15,855 nucleotides of DNA from Singulisphaera sp. GP187 (GTDB lineage: Bacteria; Pseudomonadota; Gammaproteobacteria; Burkholderiales; Burkholderiaceae_C), in NCBI GenBank assembly GCA_943327965.2, contig CALPYQ020000003.1:1-15855 (forward strand), written 5' to 3'. A model generated the notes under the pieces. That model made no database searches. It was not told the DNA's origin and worked only from the letters and a program-made list of their open reading frames with translations. Shown here piece by piece: positions 6,623-13,690 of this stretch. The position numbers and the translations under genes were made by a program. Every line of letters begins with the position of its first letter. Position 1 is the stretch's first letter.

Positions 6623-7902
6623 ACCAAAACCTCCCTGGGGTCGGCAATGCTGCCGCGCAAGGCAGACGCTGCCACGGTGTAAGGTGAAGCCAAATAAACT
6701 TGTGCAGTGGCTGAACCCATGCGCCCCTTGAAGTTGCGTGCGGTGGTGGCAATCACATTGGCGCCATCGGGAATGCTGCCGCCATAACCAGAACAAGCAC
6801 CACAAGAGGTTGGCAATACTTCTGCGCCCGATTGACGCAAGGCTTGCATCACGCCCTCGCTTTCAGCTTGCGCCTGATCTTGCAAACTGGCGGGTGCCAC
6901 CATCAGGCGCACACCTGCGGGCAGTTGTTGACCTTTGAGAACTTGTGCAGCAGCACGCAAGTCTTCCAACTTGGCACCCGTACAGGCGCCAATGTAGGCG
7001 ACTTGAATGGGCGTGTTTTTGAATTCCGTCACGGCCTTGGTATTGGCGGGGCTGTGGGGCGCAGCCACTTGCGGCACCAAGGTGGCCGCATCAAATTCAT
7101 GAATTAGCTTGTCGGCATCTTCGTCGGTATGCCAGCCGTCAATTTGGACGTCTTTTGCACCCGTGGTGGCCAACCAATCGCGTGTCACTTCATCGGGCGC
7201 AATCAAGCCCACTTGAGAGCCCATCTCTGCGCTCATATTGGACATGGTCATGCGCTCTTGCATTGACAGCGCTTTAACCGCCTCGCCTGCAAACTCGACG
7301 GCCTGATACTGACCACCGTTCATGCCAAATTGACCAATCATGTGCAGCATCATGTCTTTGGCGGTGACACCAGGCTTGAGGCGATTGTTCCAACGCATTA
7401 ACAATGTTTGAGGCACACGCACCCAAAGCTGTCCCGTGACCACCACACCCAACATTTCGGTGCTACCCACACCAAACATGTAGGTGCCCAAAGCACCGCC
7501 AGTGGGCGAATGTGAATCGCCACCCACGCAAAACATACCGGGCTTCAGATGGCCTTTTTGCGGCAAGACCACATGGCATATGCCCAAGCTGTCGTACACG
7601 TGCGGCAACTGTTGTTCAACGGCCCACTCTCGCGCAATGCGAACAATGCGGCGTGAATCGTCATCACGTTCGGGTACGTAATGGTCCATGACCAAAACAA
7701 CACGTGATTTGTCCCAAATTTCTGCACCCAATTCTTCGAGCATGGGCTTTAAACGTCGCGGCCCTGACGAGTCGTGGAACATGGCCAAGTCGACTTGGCA
7801 ATTGACGATTTCACCCACGGCGACATGGGTTCGGCCAGCCGCCTTGGCAATCAGTTTTTGCGCAAGCGTTTGAGGGGGATGAGAATGTTTTTCGGTGCTC
7901 AT
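6619..7902 (-). CDS. LeuC-type large subunit of an aconitase-family [4Fe-4S] hydro-lyase (DmdA/isopropylmalate isomerase-like)
   Basis: 427 residues, matching the roughly 420-residue archaeal-type LeuC/DmdA branch. Three cluster cysteines are visible: Cys307 in IGACTGAK, and Cys367 and Cys370 in TSCGACSGYG, in the family spacing C-x59-C-x2-C. GGDSHSPTGGALGT (127-140) and NFKGRMGS (390-397) are further aconitase-family motifs. The enzyme adds or removes water across a dicarboxylate double bond. With the LeuD-type subunit it should form a heterodimer or tetramer. Neighbouring flavoprotein and lyase genes suggest catabolic hydration of a substituted maleate, as with 2,3-dimethylmalate dehydratase of Eubacterium barkeri, and not leucine synthesis. 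ATG 7902 is used; a TTG at 7911 would add three residues. No clear Shine-Dalgarno is seen in the 34-base gap after gntR. Confidence 0.87.
   Translation of the reverse strand: MSTEKHSHPPQTLAQKLIAKAAGRTHVAVGEIVNCQVDLAMFHDSSGPRRLKPMLEELGAEIWDKSRVVLVMDHYVPERDDDSRRIVRIAREWAVEQQLPHVYDSLGICHVVLPQKGHLKPGMFCVGGDSHSPTGGALGTYMFGVGSTEMLGVVVTGQLWVRVPQTLLMRWNNRLKPGVTAKDMMLHMIGQFGMNGGQYQAVEFAGEAVKALSMQERMTMSNMSAEMGSQVGLIAPDEVTRDWLATTGAKDVQIDGWHTDEDADKLIHEFDAATLVPQVAAPHSPANTKAVTEFKNTPIQVAYIGACTGAKLEDLRAAAQVLKGQQLPAGVRLMVAPASLQDQAQAESEGVMQALRQSGAEVLPTSCGACSGYGGSIPDGANVIATTARNFKGRMGSATAQVYLASPYTVAASALRGSIADPREVLV
6630..6634 (-). promoter_or_regulatory. Strong ribosome binding site of the leuD-like gene
   Basis: A full GGAGG on the minus strand sits 7 bases before ATG 6622, inside the 3' end of the leuC-like gene. 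It rules out the longer open frame that reaches 6805. Confidence 0.75.
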
Positions 7903-7936
7903 GTTTGACAAATCAATGAATGGGGACTGCCCCGTA

Positions 7937-8728
7937 TCAAGCTTTCACCTTTTCTTCTCGCATGGCAACACGGGCGTCCACATCGCCTATGCGAGACACT
8001 TCCAAATGGTATTCATAGCGGTCAGGACGGTACAAGCCTTCTAGCCATTGCACGGGTTGATCATGGGCATCGAACACCAAACGACGGACGGATAACAAAG
8101 CCGAACCAATGGCAACATCCAAGGCATCGGCCACTCGCGCATCTGCTTGTCGGGCCGAAATGGTTTGTTGCGCACGACCAAGTTCTACACCCGCTTCGGT
8201 GAGTAACTGAAGCAGCGGTTTGGTTGCCAAGTCTTTACGGAGAATATCGGCCGCCAAGTGTTGCGGCACATAGGTAATGATGTAAGACAGCGGGCCTTCC
8301 CGAGAACTGCGCAAGCGAACGGCTTTTTTGACAGCAGAACCTACTTCCATTTGAAGTGCAAACGCAACATCTTCCGGCGCGGCAATGGTGCGCCAATCAA
8401 GCACTTTGACAGTGGTGGCACGGCTGGCACTCACAATGTTTTCCATCAGTCCCGCCAAGCGGGTAGGCTGCGGGAGTGCAGGCGGATTCATGCCCAAGCC
8501 ACCATGGTGAATAGGCTTGGGAAAAGTACCACGGCCAGCAACACGCACAATCAACTCTTCGGCCACCAATTTTTCCATAGCATGCCGAATCGTGACGCGG
8601 CCGACACCAAACTGTTTGGCCAATTCGATTTCTGCGGGCATGGCTTTGGCAAACCGCCCTTCGAGCAATTGCTCGCGCAGGACCAAATAGATTTGGTGGT
8701 ACTTGGTTAAAGGCAAGCGGGGTGTCAT
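7937..8728 (-). CDS. GntR-family transcriptional regulator, HutC subfamily (UTRA ligand domain)
   Basis: 263 residues. The N-terminal winged helix (about 8-70) shows the GntR pattern: MPAEIELAKQFGVGRVTIR around 30-48, then a wing with GRGTF at 65-69. The rest (about 95-245) has the alternating strand and helix pattern of a UTRA domain, which binds small effectors. It starts with ATG 8728 overlapping the stop of the DUF1446 gene (ATGA), so it is translationally coupled in the middle of the catabolic genes. It most likely represses this operon until a pathway substrate or intermediate binds. No convincing operator is visible; the main promoter, and probably the operator, lie upstream of livK outside the window. 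Confidence 0.9.
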   Translation of the reverse strand: MTPRLPLTKYHQIYLVLREQLLEGRFAKAMPAEIELAKQFGVGRVTIRHAMEKLVAEELIVRVAGRGTFPKPIHHGGLGMNPPALPQPTRLAGLMENIVSASRATTVKVLDWRTIAAPEDVAFALQMEVGSAVKKAVRLRSSREGPLSYIITYVPQHLAADILRKDLATKPLLQLLTEAGVELGRAQQTISARQADARVADALDVAIGSALLSVRRLVFDAHDQPVQWLEGLYRPDRYEYHLEVSRIGDVDARVAMREEKVKA

Positions 8729-10161
8729 GCCATGGCCTCTTCAAAATTCCATGCGTGCATTTCAATGCCAAAAACTTCCTGCGGGCTGACACCCACCAAC
8801 TGGTGGTAGAGCATAAATTGATAGCATTCATTGGCTTCAATTTCGCTGGGCGTGAAAGCAAAAGCCAAGTTCCCGCCTGTGCTTAAGCGGCCTGGAAAAC
8901 CAAAGTGCAGCAAGTTTTGCTTGAACACTGAAGCGGCTGTTTTGGCCAAGTTGGCCGTAGGCGCTAAAAACTCGATGACCAAACCAATTTCATGCAGGCT
9001 TCGATGGGCGGGCGGCAGGCTTCTGACGGCGCCTTGGCCATAAACATGCGGCACCATGGACCAAGGGCCTGGCACCAATTTTTGAACCCGCTCAAGTACC
9101 ACTTGCAGGGCATCGGGCAGCATTTCAATCATGCGAGGGTCTGCCACACCCGCCAACAAAACAGCCCTAGACCCGGTGTGCACTGCCCCCTCAACTTTCA
9201 AAGTGGGTGCAAGGCGAGGTACAAATTGAGCGCCAGAAACTTGGGTTCTGTGCGCGTCAATGGCGGTGTATTTGGCGTGATGCAAATGCAGCGTGCCCTC
9301 GGGCTCTTCGACCACCCAAGGGTCTGCTTGCTCGTACAGTGCATGGGCCGCCACAGACGCTGGTGTTGCATGCGAATTTGGATTCATGCTTTCCAAAATG
9401 AAATCCGACAGGCCCAGTTCCGCCAAGATAGCATCACGGCCACCCGGAGTACAACACAGCGATGTGCACTCGATGATTTTGGCCATGTGCAGTGACAAAG
9501 CGGGGTCATAGCCCAACATTTGCGGCAGGGCTGCAAAAATAGCGGTGTCGCACGATCGGCCGGCAATCAACACATCGGGTTGCTGCGCCAATGCTTGCAT
9601 GAAGGTGTGCGTTCCGCACTGCGCCACAATGTGTGTGGCGCATTCAATTTGCGATGGATGGGGTACGGGCAGAGGCAGCGCGACGCCCTCCGGGTCTAGG
9701 CTTTTTAAGCGGCCATCTTGAACGGCTTGGATCAAAATTTGACGCGGTACATCACTGGACACTGTGGCCACTGAAAAAGACAGCCCGTGCTTTTGCGCCA
9801 CTTCTTGCAGCAGGGCCAAGGTGGCTTCAAGTTGCGGTTTTGCGCCAGCCGTACCCGCACTGCCAATGATCAAAGGCACATCCAATTGTCTGGCTGCCAG
9901 CAGCACCAGTTCTAAGTCGCGCAGAACCATGTCTTTGGGTGCCGCCATCTGGCCCGAGCCCAAGTAAAAAGGTCCAGGGTCAATGGAGCCCATGTCGCAA
10001 CCAATGAAATGTGGCTTTCTTTGCAGTCCGCGGGCTAGCGATTCTTGAACAATGCCAAACCCCAATTGACCAGAAGCCGATAACACCCGCAGCCGCTCCA
10101 TGCCCGGCACATGACTGGCAAGCAAGCGAGAAACAGCGGTTGGCTTGTGGGCGTTGGTCAT
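8725..10161 (-). CDS. AtuA-like acyclic terpene utilisation family protein (DUF1446)
   Basis: 478 residues. The N-terminus shows the glycine-rich SASGQLGFG (28-36), CDMGSIDPGPFYLGSG (55-70) and LIIGSAGTAGA (97-107), which I associate with the AtuA/DUF1446 family. A cysteine-rich segment, IECTSLCCTPGG at 230-241, and GRSCDTAIFA at 201-210 may be part of the active site. Pseudomonas AtuA is needed for citronellol/geranylate growth but its reaction is not established, so no reaction is assigned. It lies 4 bases after the DUF4387 gene and overlaps gntR by 4 bases. AtuA itself carries a C-terminal domain beyond the DUF1446 part; here the separate DUF4387 protein may supply the equivalent. GAGGG in the end of the preceding gene serves ATG 10161. 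Confidence 0.82.
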   Translation of the reverse strand: MTNAHKPTAVSRLLASHVPGMERLRVLSASGQLGFGIVQESLARGLQRKPHFIGCDMGSIDPGPFYLGSGQMAAPKDMVLRDLELVLLAARQLDVPLIIGSAGTAGAKPQLEATLALLQEVAQKHGLSFSVATVSSDVPRQILIQAVQDGRLKSLDPEGVALPLPVPHPSQIECATHIVAQCGTHTFMQALAQQPDVLIAGRSCDTAIFAALPQMLGYDPALSLHMAKIIECTSLCCTPGGRDAILAELGLSDFILESMNPNSHATPASVAAHALYEQADPWVVEEPEGTLHLHHAKYTAIDAHRTQVSGAQFVPRLAPTLKVEGAVHTGSRAVLLAGVADPRMIEMLPDALQVVLERVQKLVPGPWSMVPHVYGQGAVRSLPPAHRSLHEIGLVIEFLAPTANLAKTAASVFKQNLLHFGFPGRLSTGGNLAFAFTPSEIEANECYQFMLYHQLVGVSPQEVFGIEMHAWNFEEAMA

Positions 10162-10165
10162 GCGA

Positions 10166-10483
10166 TTACACCCTCAATGTCAAGAGGGGTGCATGTTGCT
10201 GGGCACCATACAAATCGCCATCACCCGGATGACCTGCACACACCGTGCGCGGCATGGACAACTTAATGGCCAAAATTTCGGGCAAATCAAAGCGTTTAAT
10301 TTGCGAGCTGAGCAAGCCATAAAGGGCCGCGATGGTACTTAACTTGAGCGCTTCGCTTTGTGCAGCACGTTCGTAGGCTTTTTGGTCTCGAAAAAACAAA
10401 TCCAAGGTGACACACAAAGGACCCGCATTTTTGCTGCGAATGACGCTGGCCAATTCGGTTAGGGGAAGCGCGTGCTGAGCCAT
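10166..10483 (-). CDS. DUF4387 small protein, probable partner of the AtuA-like protein
   Basis: 105 residues. It carries RSKNAGP at 16-22 and a conserved tail GHPGDGDLYGAQQHAPL at 84-100, both typical of DUF4387. No signal peptide or membrane segment is seen. The reaction is unknown. Members are repeatedly found beside DUF1446/AtuA-like genes, as here, where only 4 bases separate them, so I infer a two-subunit enzyme. The RSKNAG motif is loosely like the RSGDKG motif I recall at the start of the C-terminal domain of full-length AtuA proteins, which would fit a split form of one enzyme. ATG 10483 lies 3 bases after the SDR stop. Confidence 0.82.
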   Translation of the reverse strand: MAQHALPLTELASVIRSKNAGPLCVTLDLFFRDQKAYERAAQSEALKLSTIAALYGLLSSQIKRFDLPEILAIKLSMPRTVCAGHPGDGDLYGAQQHAPLLTLRV

Positions 10484-10486
10484 CAG

Positions 10487-11245
10487 TTAACGTGCCGTAA
10501 AGCCGCCATCCGCGCAAAGAATTTGACCCGTGATGAAGGACGCCCTTTGTGACAAGAGGAAACTCACCACCTCCGCAATTTCTTGGGGCTGGCCAAGACG
10601 TGCCATGGGAATGCTGCTTTTCATGGCCTCAAGGGCAACTGGATCCGCCATGGTCGATGCCACCATGGGCGTGGCAACAGGGCCTGGTCCCACCGCATTG
10701 ATGCGAACACCTTCAGAAGCCCACTCCAAGGCCAATGACTTGACCATGCCATTCAAACCCGCTTTGGATGCCGCATATGCAGCGCCCCGCGCATGTCCGA
10801 CCAAGCCAATTTGGCTGCTGATGACCACCACGCTGGCATCACCATGGCGCGCTTTACGCATTTGTGCAATGGCTGCCCGCGTTAAAACAAAGGTGGCATC
10901 CAAGTTGAGTGCCAAAGTTTGGCGCCACTCGTCCAAGCTAATTTCGTCTGACAATTTTTTGAAGAAAATGCCTGCACAGCATGCCAAGGCATCTAAACCG
11001 CCAAGGGCTTGCGCCGCTTTTTCTGGCAAGGCCGCACAAGCTTTGTCGTCTAGCAAGTCTTGAACAAAAACCACCGCATTGGGCAGCGCCTGCTGAACCC
11101 TAGAAACTTGTTCTGGGGACTGCACCACCGCAGCCACTTTGGCGCCATGGCTTGAAAGCGCGCAAGCCGTGGCAAAACCAATACCCGAACCCGCACCCGT
11201 CACCAAGACATGACGTCCTGCGAGTTCCAAGGCCACATTAGACAC
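10487..11245 (-). CDS. Short-chain dehydrogenase/reductase (classical SDR)
   Basis: 252 residues, the normal length of a classical SDR. The cofactor motif TGAGSGIG is at 16-23, and the catalytic residues Asn114, Ser144, Tyr157 and Lys161 (YAASK) are all present. The usual NNAG is CCAG at 89-92. Ending in ITGQILCADGGF, it fits the FabG-like group that oxidises or reduces a secondary alcohol/ketone with NAD(P). No acidic residue clearly follows the second strand (AAVVQS), so cofactor choice is uncertain. It begins with GTG 11245, 3 bases after the livF stop, so enzyme genes and transporter genes belong to one transcription unit. Pseudomonas atu clusters also pair AtuA with SDR proteins. Substrate unknown; an early alcohol oxidation on the imported compound is my inference. 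Confidence 0.88.
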   Translation of the reverse strand: MSNVALELAGRHVLVTGAGSGIGFATACALSSHGAKVAAVVQSPEQVSRVQQALPNAVVFVQDLLDDKACAALPEKAAQALGGLDALACCAGIFFKKLSDEISLDEWRQTLALNLDATFVLTRAAIAQMRKARHGDASVVVISSQIGLVGHARGAAYAASKAGLNGMVKSLALEWASEGVRINAVGPGPVATPMVASTMADPVALEAMKSSIPMARLGQPQEIAEVVSFLLSQRASFITGQILCADGGFTAR

Positions 11246-11248
11246 GGT

Positions 11249-11950
11249 TCAAAGTCCCAAATAGTTTTTGCGAAGTTCTGGATCACGCGCCATGTCGGAG
11301 GCGGAGCCTTGCATGGCCACTTCGCCGTTCTCGATGATGTAGGCGCGGTGTGCAATGGCCAATGTTTGAACCGCATTTTGTTCCATCAACAAAATAGGCA
11401 TGCCTTGCTTGTTGATGGTGGCAATCAATTCAAACATTTGTTCTACCAACAAAGGTGAGAGGCCCAATGAAGGCTCGTCCATGATGAGCAAAGCGGGCTC
11501 GGACATCAAGCCACGACCAATGGCCAGCATTTGTTGTTCACCGCCAGACAGTGTGCCTGCCAATTGAGAAAAGCGTTCTTTCAAACGTGGGAAAATTTCG
11601 ACCACACGTTCTAAGTTTTGAGATCTGCGCGCTTTGCCTCGAACTTGACTGCCCAACTCTAGGTTTTCTTTGACATTCATGTTCGGAAAAATACGCCGAC
11701 CTTCAGGCACATGGATCAAGCCGCGTTGCACCACTTCTGTGGAGGTCATGCCAGTCAGGTCTTCGCCCTGAAAACGAATAGAACCACTGAATGGTTTGTA
11801 AAGTGCAGAGATGTTGTTGTTGAGGGTGGACTTGCCTACGCCATTGCTGCCCAGCACCGCCACAATTTCGCCGGCGGCCACATCCAGGTTGATGCCGCGC
11901 AAAATTTCAATCTGGCCGTAGCCCGCATGGAGATTGCGAATTTCAAGCAT
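11249..11950 (-). CDS. livF: Branched-chain-amino-acid-type ABC transporter, ATPase LivF
   Basis: 233 residues. Walker A GSNGVGKST (34-42), Q-loop region, signature LSGGEQQ (134-140) and Walker B LLIMDEP (154-160) are all present; VPEGRRIFPNM is typical of LivF. It couples ATP hydrolysis to import, together with LivG and the LivH/LivM permeases. ATG 11950 overlaps the end of livG by 8 bases and has AGGAG 6 bases upstream; a TTG at 11956 would add two residues. Asn-rich STLNNN follows Walker A, where most homologues have residues such as TTLRAI. The SDR gene follows after 3 bases. Confidence 0.94.
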   Translation of the reverse strand: MLEIRNLHAGYGQIEILRGINLDVAAGEIVAVLGSNGVGKSTLNNNISALYKPFSGSIRFQGEDLTGMTSTEVVQRGLIHVPEGRRIFPNMNVKENLELGSQVRGKARRSQNLERVVEIFPRLKERFSQLAGTLSGGEQQMLAIGRGLMSEPALLIMDEPSLGLSPLLVEQMFELIATINKQGMPILLMEQNAVQTLAIAHRAYIIENGEVAMQGSASDMARDPELRKNYLGL

Positions 11951-12695
11951 GTTCAACTCCTTGTGCTTGACCCGTCATTTGATCGGCAGCGCCCCGTCCG
12001 AGGTAAGCTTCAATCACTTCACGGTTGTTAACAACCTCTTCTGGTTTGCCTTCGGCAATGATCTTGCCGTAAGACAACACGTAGATGTATTCCGACAAAC
12101 TCATGACGGCATGCATCACGTGCTCAATGAGCAAGATGGTGACGCCTGAATCACGAATGCTGCGAATGAGCGCAATGATCTCAATGATCTCTTGCGGGTT
12201 CAATCCGGCCATGACTTCGTCTAGCAAAAGCAACTTGGGACCCGTGGCCAAAGCGCGCGCCAACTCCAATCGCTTTCTGCCCGCCACAGTCAATTCAGAG
12301 GCCGGCTGATCGAGCATGCCCGCCATGCCTACTTTTTCTGCAATCAAACGCGCATGGGCATGGGCTTGATCTCTGCCAGCAAACTGCTGGTAAGCGCCTA
12401 CAGCAATGTTTTCAAGCACCGAGAGCTTGGCAAAAGGCTGCGTAATTTGAAATGTCCGAACCATGCCAAGCCGGGCAATTTCATGCACTTCCAAACCAAC
12501 AATGTTTTTCCCAAGCAATTCAACCTGGCCTTCGTTGATTTTGTGAAAACCAGCAATAGACGCAAACAAGGTTGTTTTGCCCGCACCATTGGGGCCGATG
12601 AGCGAAACAATTTGGCCCGCAGCAACCTCTAAGGAAGCATTGTCAACAGCGCGCAAGCCACCAAATATTTTGGTTAAACCTTTAACTTTCAGCAT
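11943..12695 (-). CDS. livG: Branched-chain-amino-acid-type ABC transporter, ATPase LivG
   Basis: 250 residues. Walker A GPNGAGKTT (34-42), RTFQITQPF in the Q-loop region, Walker B LLLLDE (155-160) and switch His192 in IEHVMH are present. The signature helix reads LTVAGRKRLELARAL from 135, so the canonical LSGGQ is replaced by LTVAG; a similar RKRLE form occurs in some HAAT-family LivG proteins. ATG 12695 shares one base with the livM stop (TGATG), and GGGAG lies 7 bases upstream. The C-terminal VIEAYLG tail is typical of LivG. It forms the ATPase pair with LivF. Confidence 0.93.
   Translation of the reverse strand: MLKVKGLTKIFGGLRAVDNASLEVAAGQIVSLIGPNGAGKTTLFASIAGFHKINEGQVELLGKNIVGLEVHEIARLGMVRTFQITQPFAKLSVLENIAVGAYQQFAGRDQAHAHARLIAEKVGMAGMLDQPASELTVAGRKRLELARALATGPKLLLLDEVMAGLNPQEIIEIIALIRSIRDSGVTILLIEHVMHAVMSLSEYIYVLSYGKIIAEGKPEEVVNNREVIEAYLGRGAADQMTGQAQGVEHA
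11957..11961 (-). promoter_or_regulatory. Ribosome binding site deciding the livF start
   Basis: AGGAG on the minus strand, inside the end of livG, is 6 bases before ATG 11950. It favours this ATG over the TTG at 11956. Confidence 0.65.
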
Positions 12696-13690
12696 CAGGC
12701 TTCTCCCTTTTTGTTGGCAGCAGACTTTAAACGGCCTGCTTCTTTGCGTTCTTTTTTCTTGAACAATTCGACCAGGCCGTTGGGCAAGAAAGCAATGATG
12801 ATGACCAATAACGTGCCGTACAGCACCAAGGAAAGACCTTGGAGACTGAACATGGACCGTGTCACTTCACTGACCAATGCAAGCAGTACCGCGCCAATGA
12901 GCGGGCCATACACAGTGCCTGCGCCACCAATCATGCTGACCAAGAGCATCTCAACCGACTTGTCGACACCAAACACAATGGTGGGATCGATGTACAAGAA
13001 GTACTGCGAAAAAAAGCATCCGCCTACACCAGCAATGGCACCTGAGATGGCCATGATTTTGATTTTTTCGGCAAATATGTTGATGCCCAGAGCGCGTGCG
13101 GAATCTTCATTTTCACGAATGGCCGCCAAACGCGCGCCAAATCGGGACGCCTTTAACCAAAGTGCAATGGCCACTGAAATCACAGTGAGTGCCAAGATGA
13201 TGAAGTAAAAAACGCGTCGATCACCAAACTGGAAATTGGCGGCAGTTTGCTTCATGGGGATCAGCATGCCCAAACCACCACCGGTAATTTCAATGGAGTT
13301 GGAAATAATGCGAAAGACTTCTGCAAAGGCCAAAGTGATCAAAGCGAAATAAGAACCTTTGAGCCCTGCTCTGAAGGACAGCACACTGATGAGCCAACCC
13401 GCCGCGGCACCCGCCAATGCAGAGACTGGCAGGCCCCACCAAGGATTAAATCCAAAACGCATTTGAACAATGGTTGAGGCATAGGCACCCACACCAAAAA
13501 ATGCCACATGCCCAAACGACAACTGACCGGCAAAACCCCCAGCAATGTTCCAGGACTGTCCAATGAAAGCATAGAACAACGCCAACACGCCAAAGTTAAT
13601 GACAAAGGCAGAGTCGGACGTAAACGGAAAAATGATGGCAACGACCAACAACAACAAGTGAAGGGTCCAAGGTAAACGATTGAAAATCAT
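12695..13690 (-). CDS. livM: Branched-chain-amino-acid-type ABC transporter, permease LivM
   Basis: 331 residues with roughly 9-10 hydrophobic segments. GQLSFGHVAFFGVGAY at 55-70 and the EAA-type cytoplasmic loop with AIRENEDSARALGI are LivM landmarks; SMIGGAGTVYGP follows. It forms the translocation channel with LivH in the inner membrane. ATG 13690 overlaps the livH stop (ATGA) and has GGAG 7 bases upstream. The C-terminal tail is strongly basic (KKKERKEAGR), as expected for a cytoplasmic end. Confidence 0.94.
   Translation of the reverse strand: MIFNRLPWTLHLLLLVVAIIFPFTSDSAFVINFGVLALFYAFIGQSWNIAGGFAGQLSFGHVAFFGVGAYASTIVQMRFGFNPWWGLPVSALAGAAAGWLISVLSFRAGLKGSYFALITLAFAEVFRIISNSIEITGGGLGMLIPMKQTAANFQFGDRRVFYFIILALTVISVAIALWLKASRFGARLAAIRENEDSARALGINIFAEKIKIMAISGAIAGVGGCFFSQYFLYIDPTIVFGVDKSVEMLLVSMIGGAGTVYGPLIGAVLLALVSEVTRSMFSLQGLSLVLYGTLLVIIIAFLPNGLVELFKKKERKEAGRLKSAANKKGEA

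Noticed and set aside
6623..6805. N-terminal extension of the leuD-like protein
   Set aside because: It overlaps the well-conserved end of the leuC-like gene; GGAGG before ATG 6622 fixes the start.
3807..7902. 2-methylcitrate cycle (prp) operon
   Set aside because: There is a PrpB-like lyase, but no methylcitrate synthase, PrpD or AcnD, and the hydratase is the split LeuCD type.
7922..7933. GGGG-ACTG-CCCC hairpin between gntR and the leuC-like gene
   Set aside because: Only a 4-bp stem with no T run; too weak to call a terminator or operator.
8992..9495. Plus-strand open frame of 167 codons opposite the AtuA-like gene
   Set aside because: No recognisable domain or ribosome binding site; it mirrors the codon pattern of the real minus-strand gene. 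The same holds for plus-strand frames at 10530-11063, 12711-13208 and 15096-15407.
12023..12036. Perfect 14-bp palindrome GGTTGTTAACAACC as an operator
   Set aside because: It is inside livG, made by Val-Val-Asn-Asn codons, and about one such palindrome is expected by chance in a window of this size.
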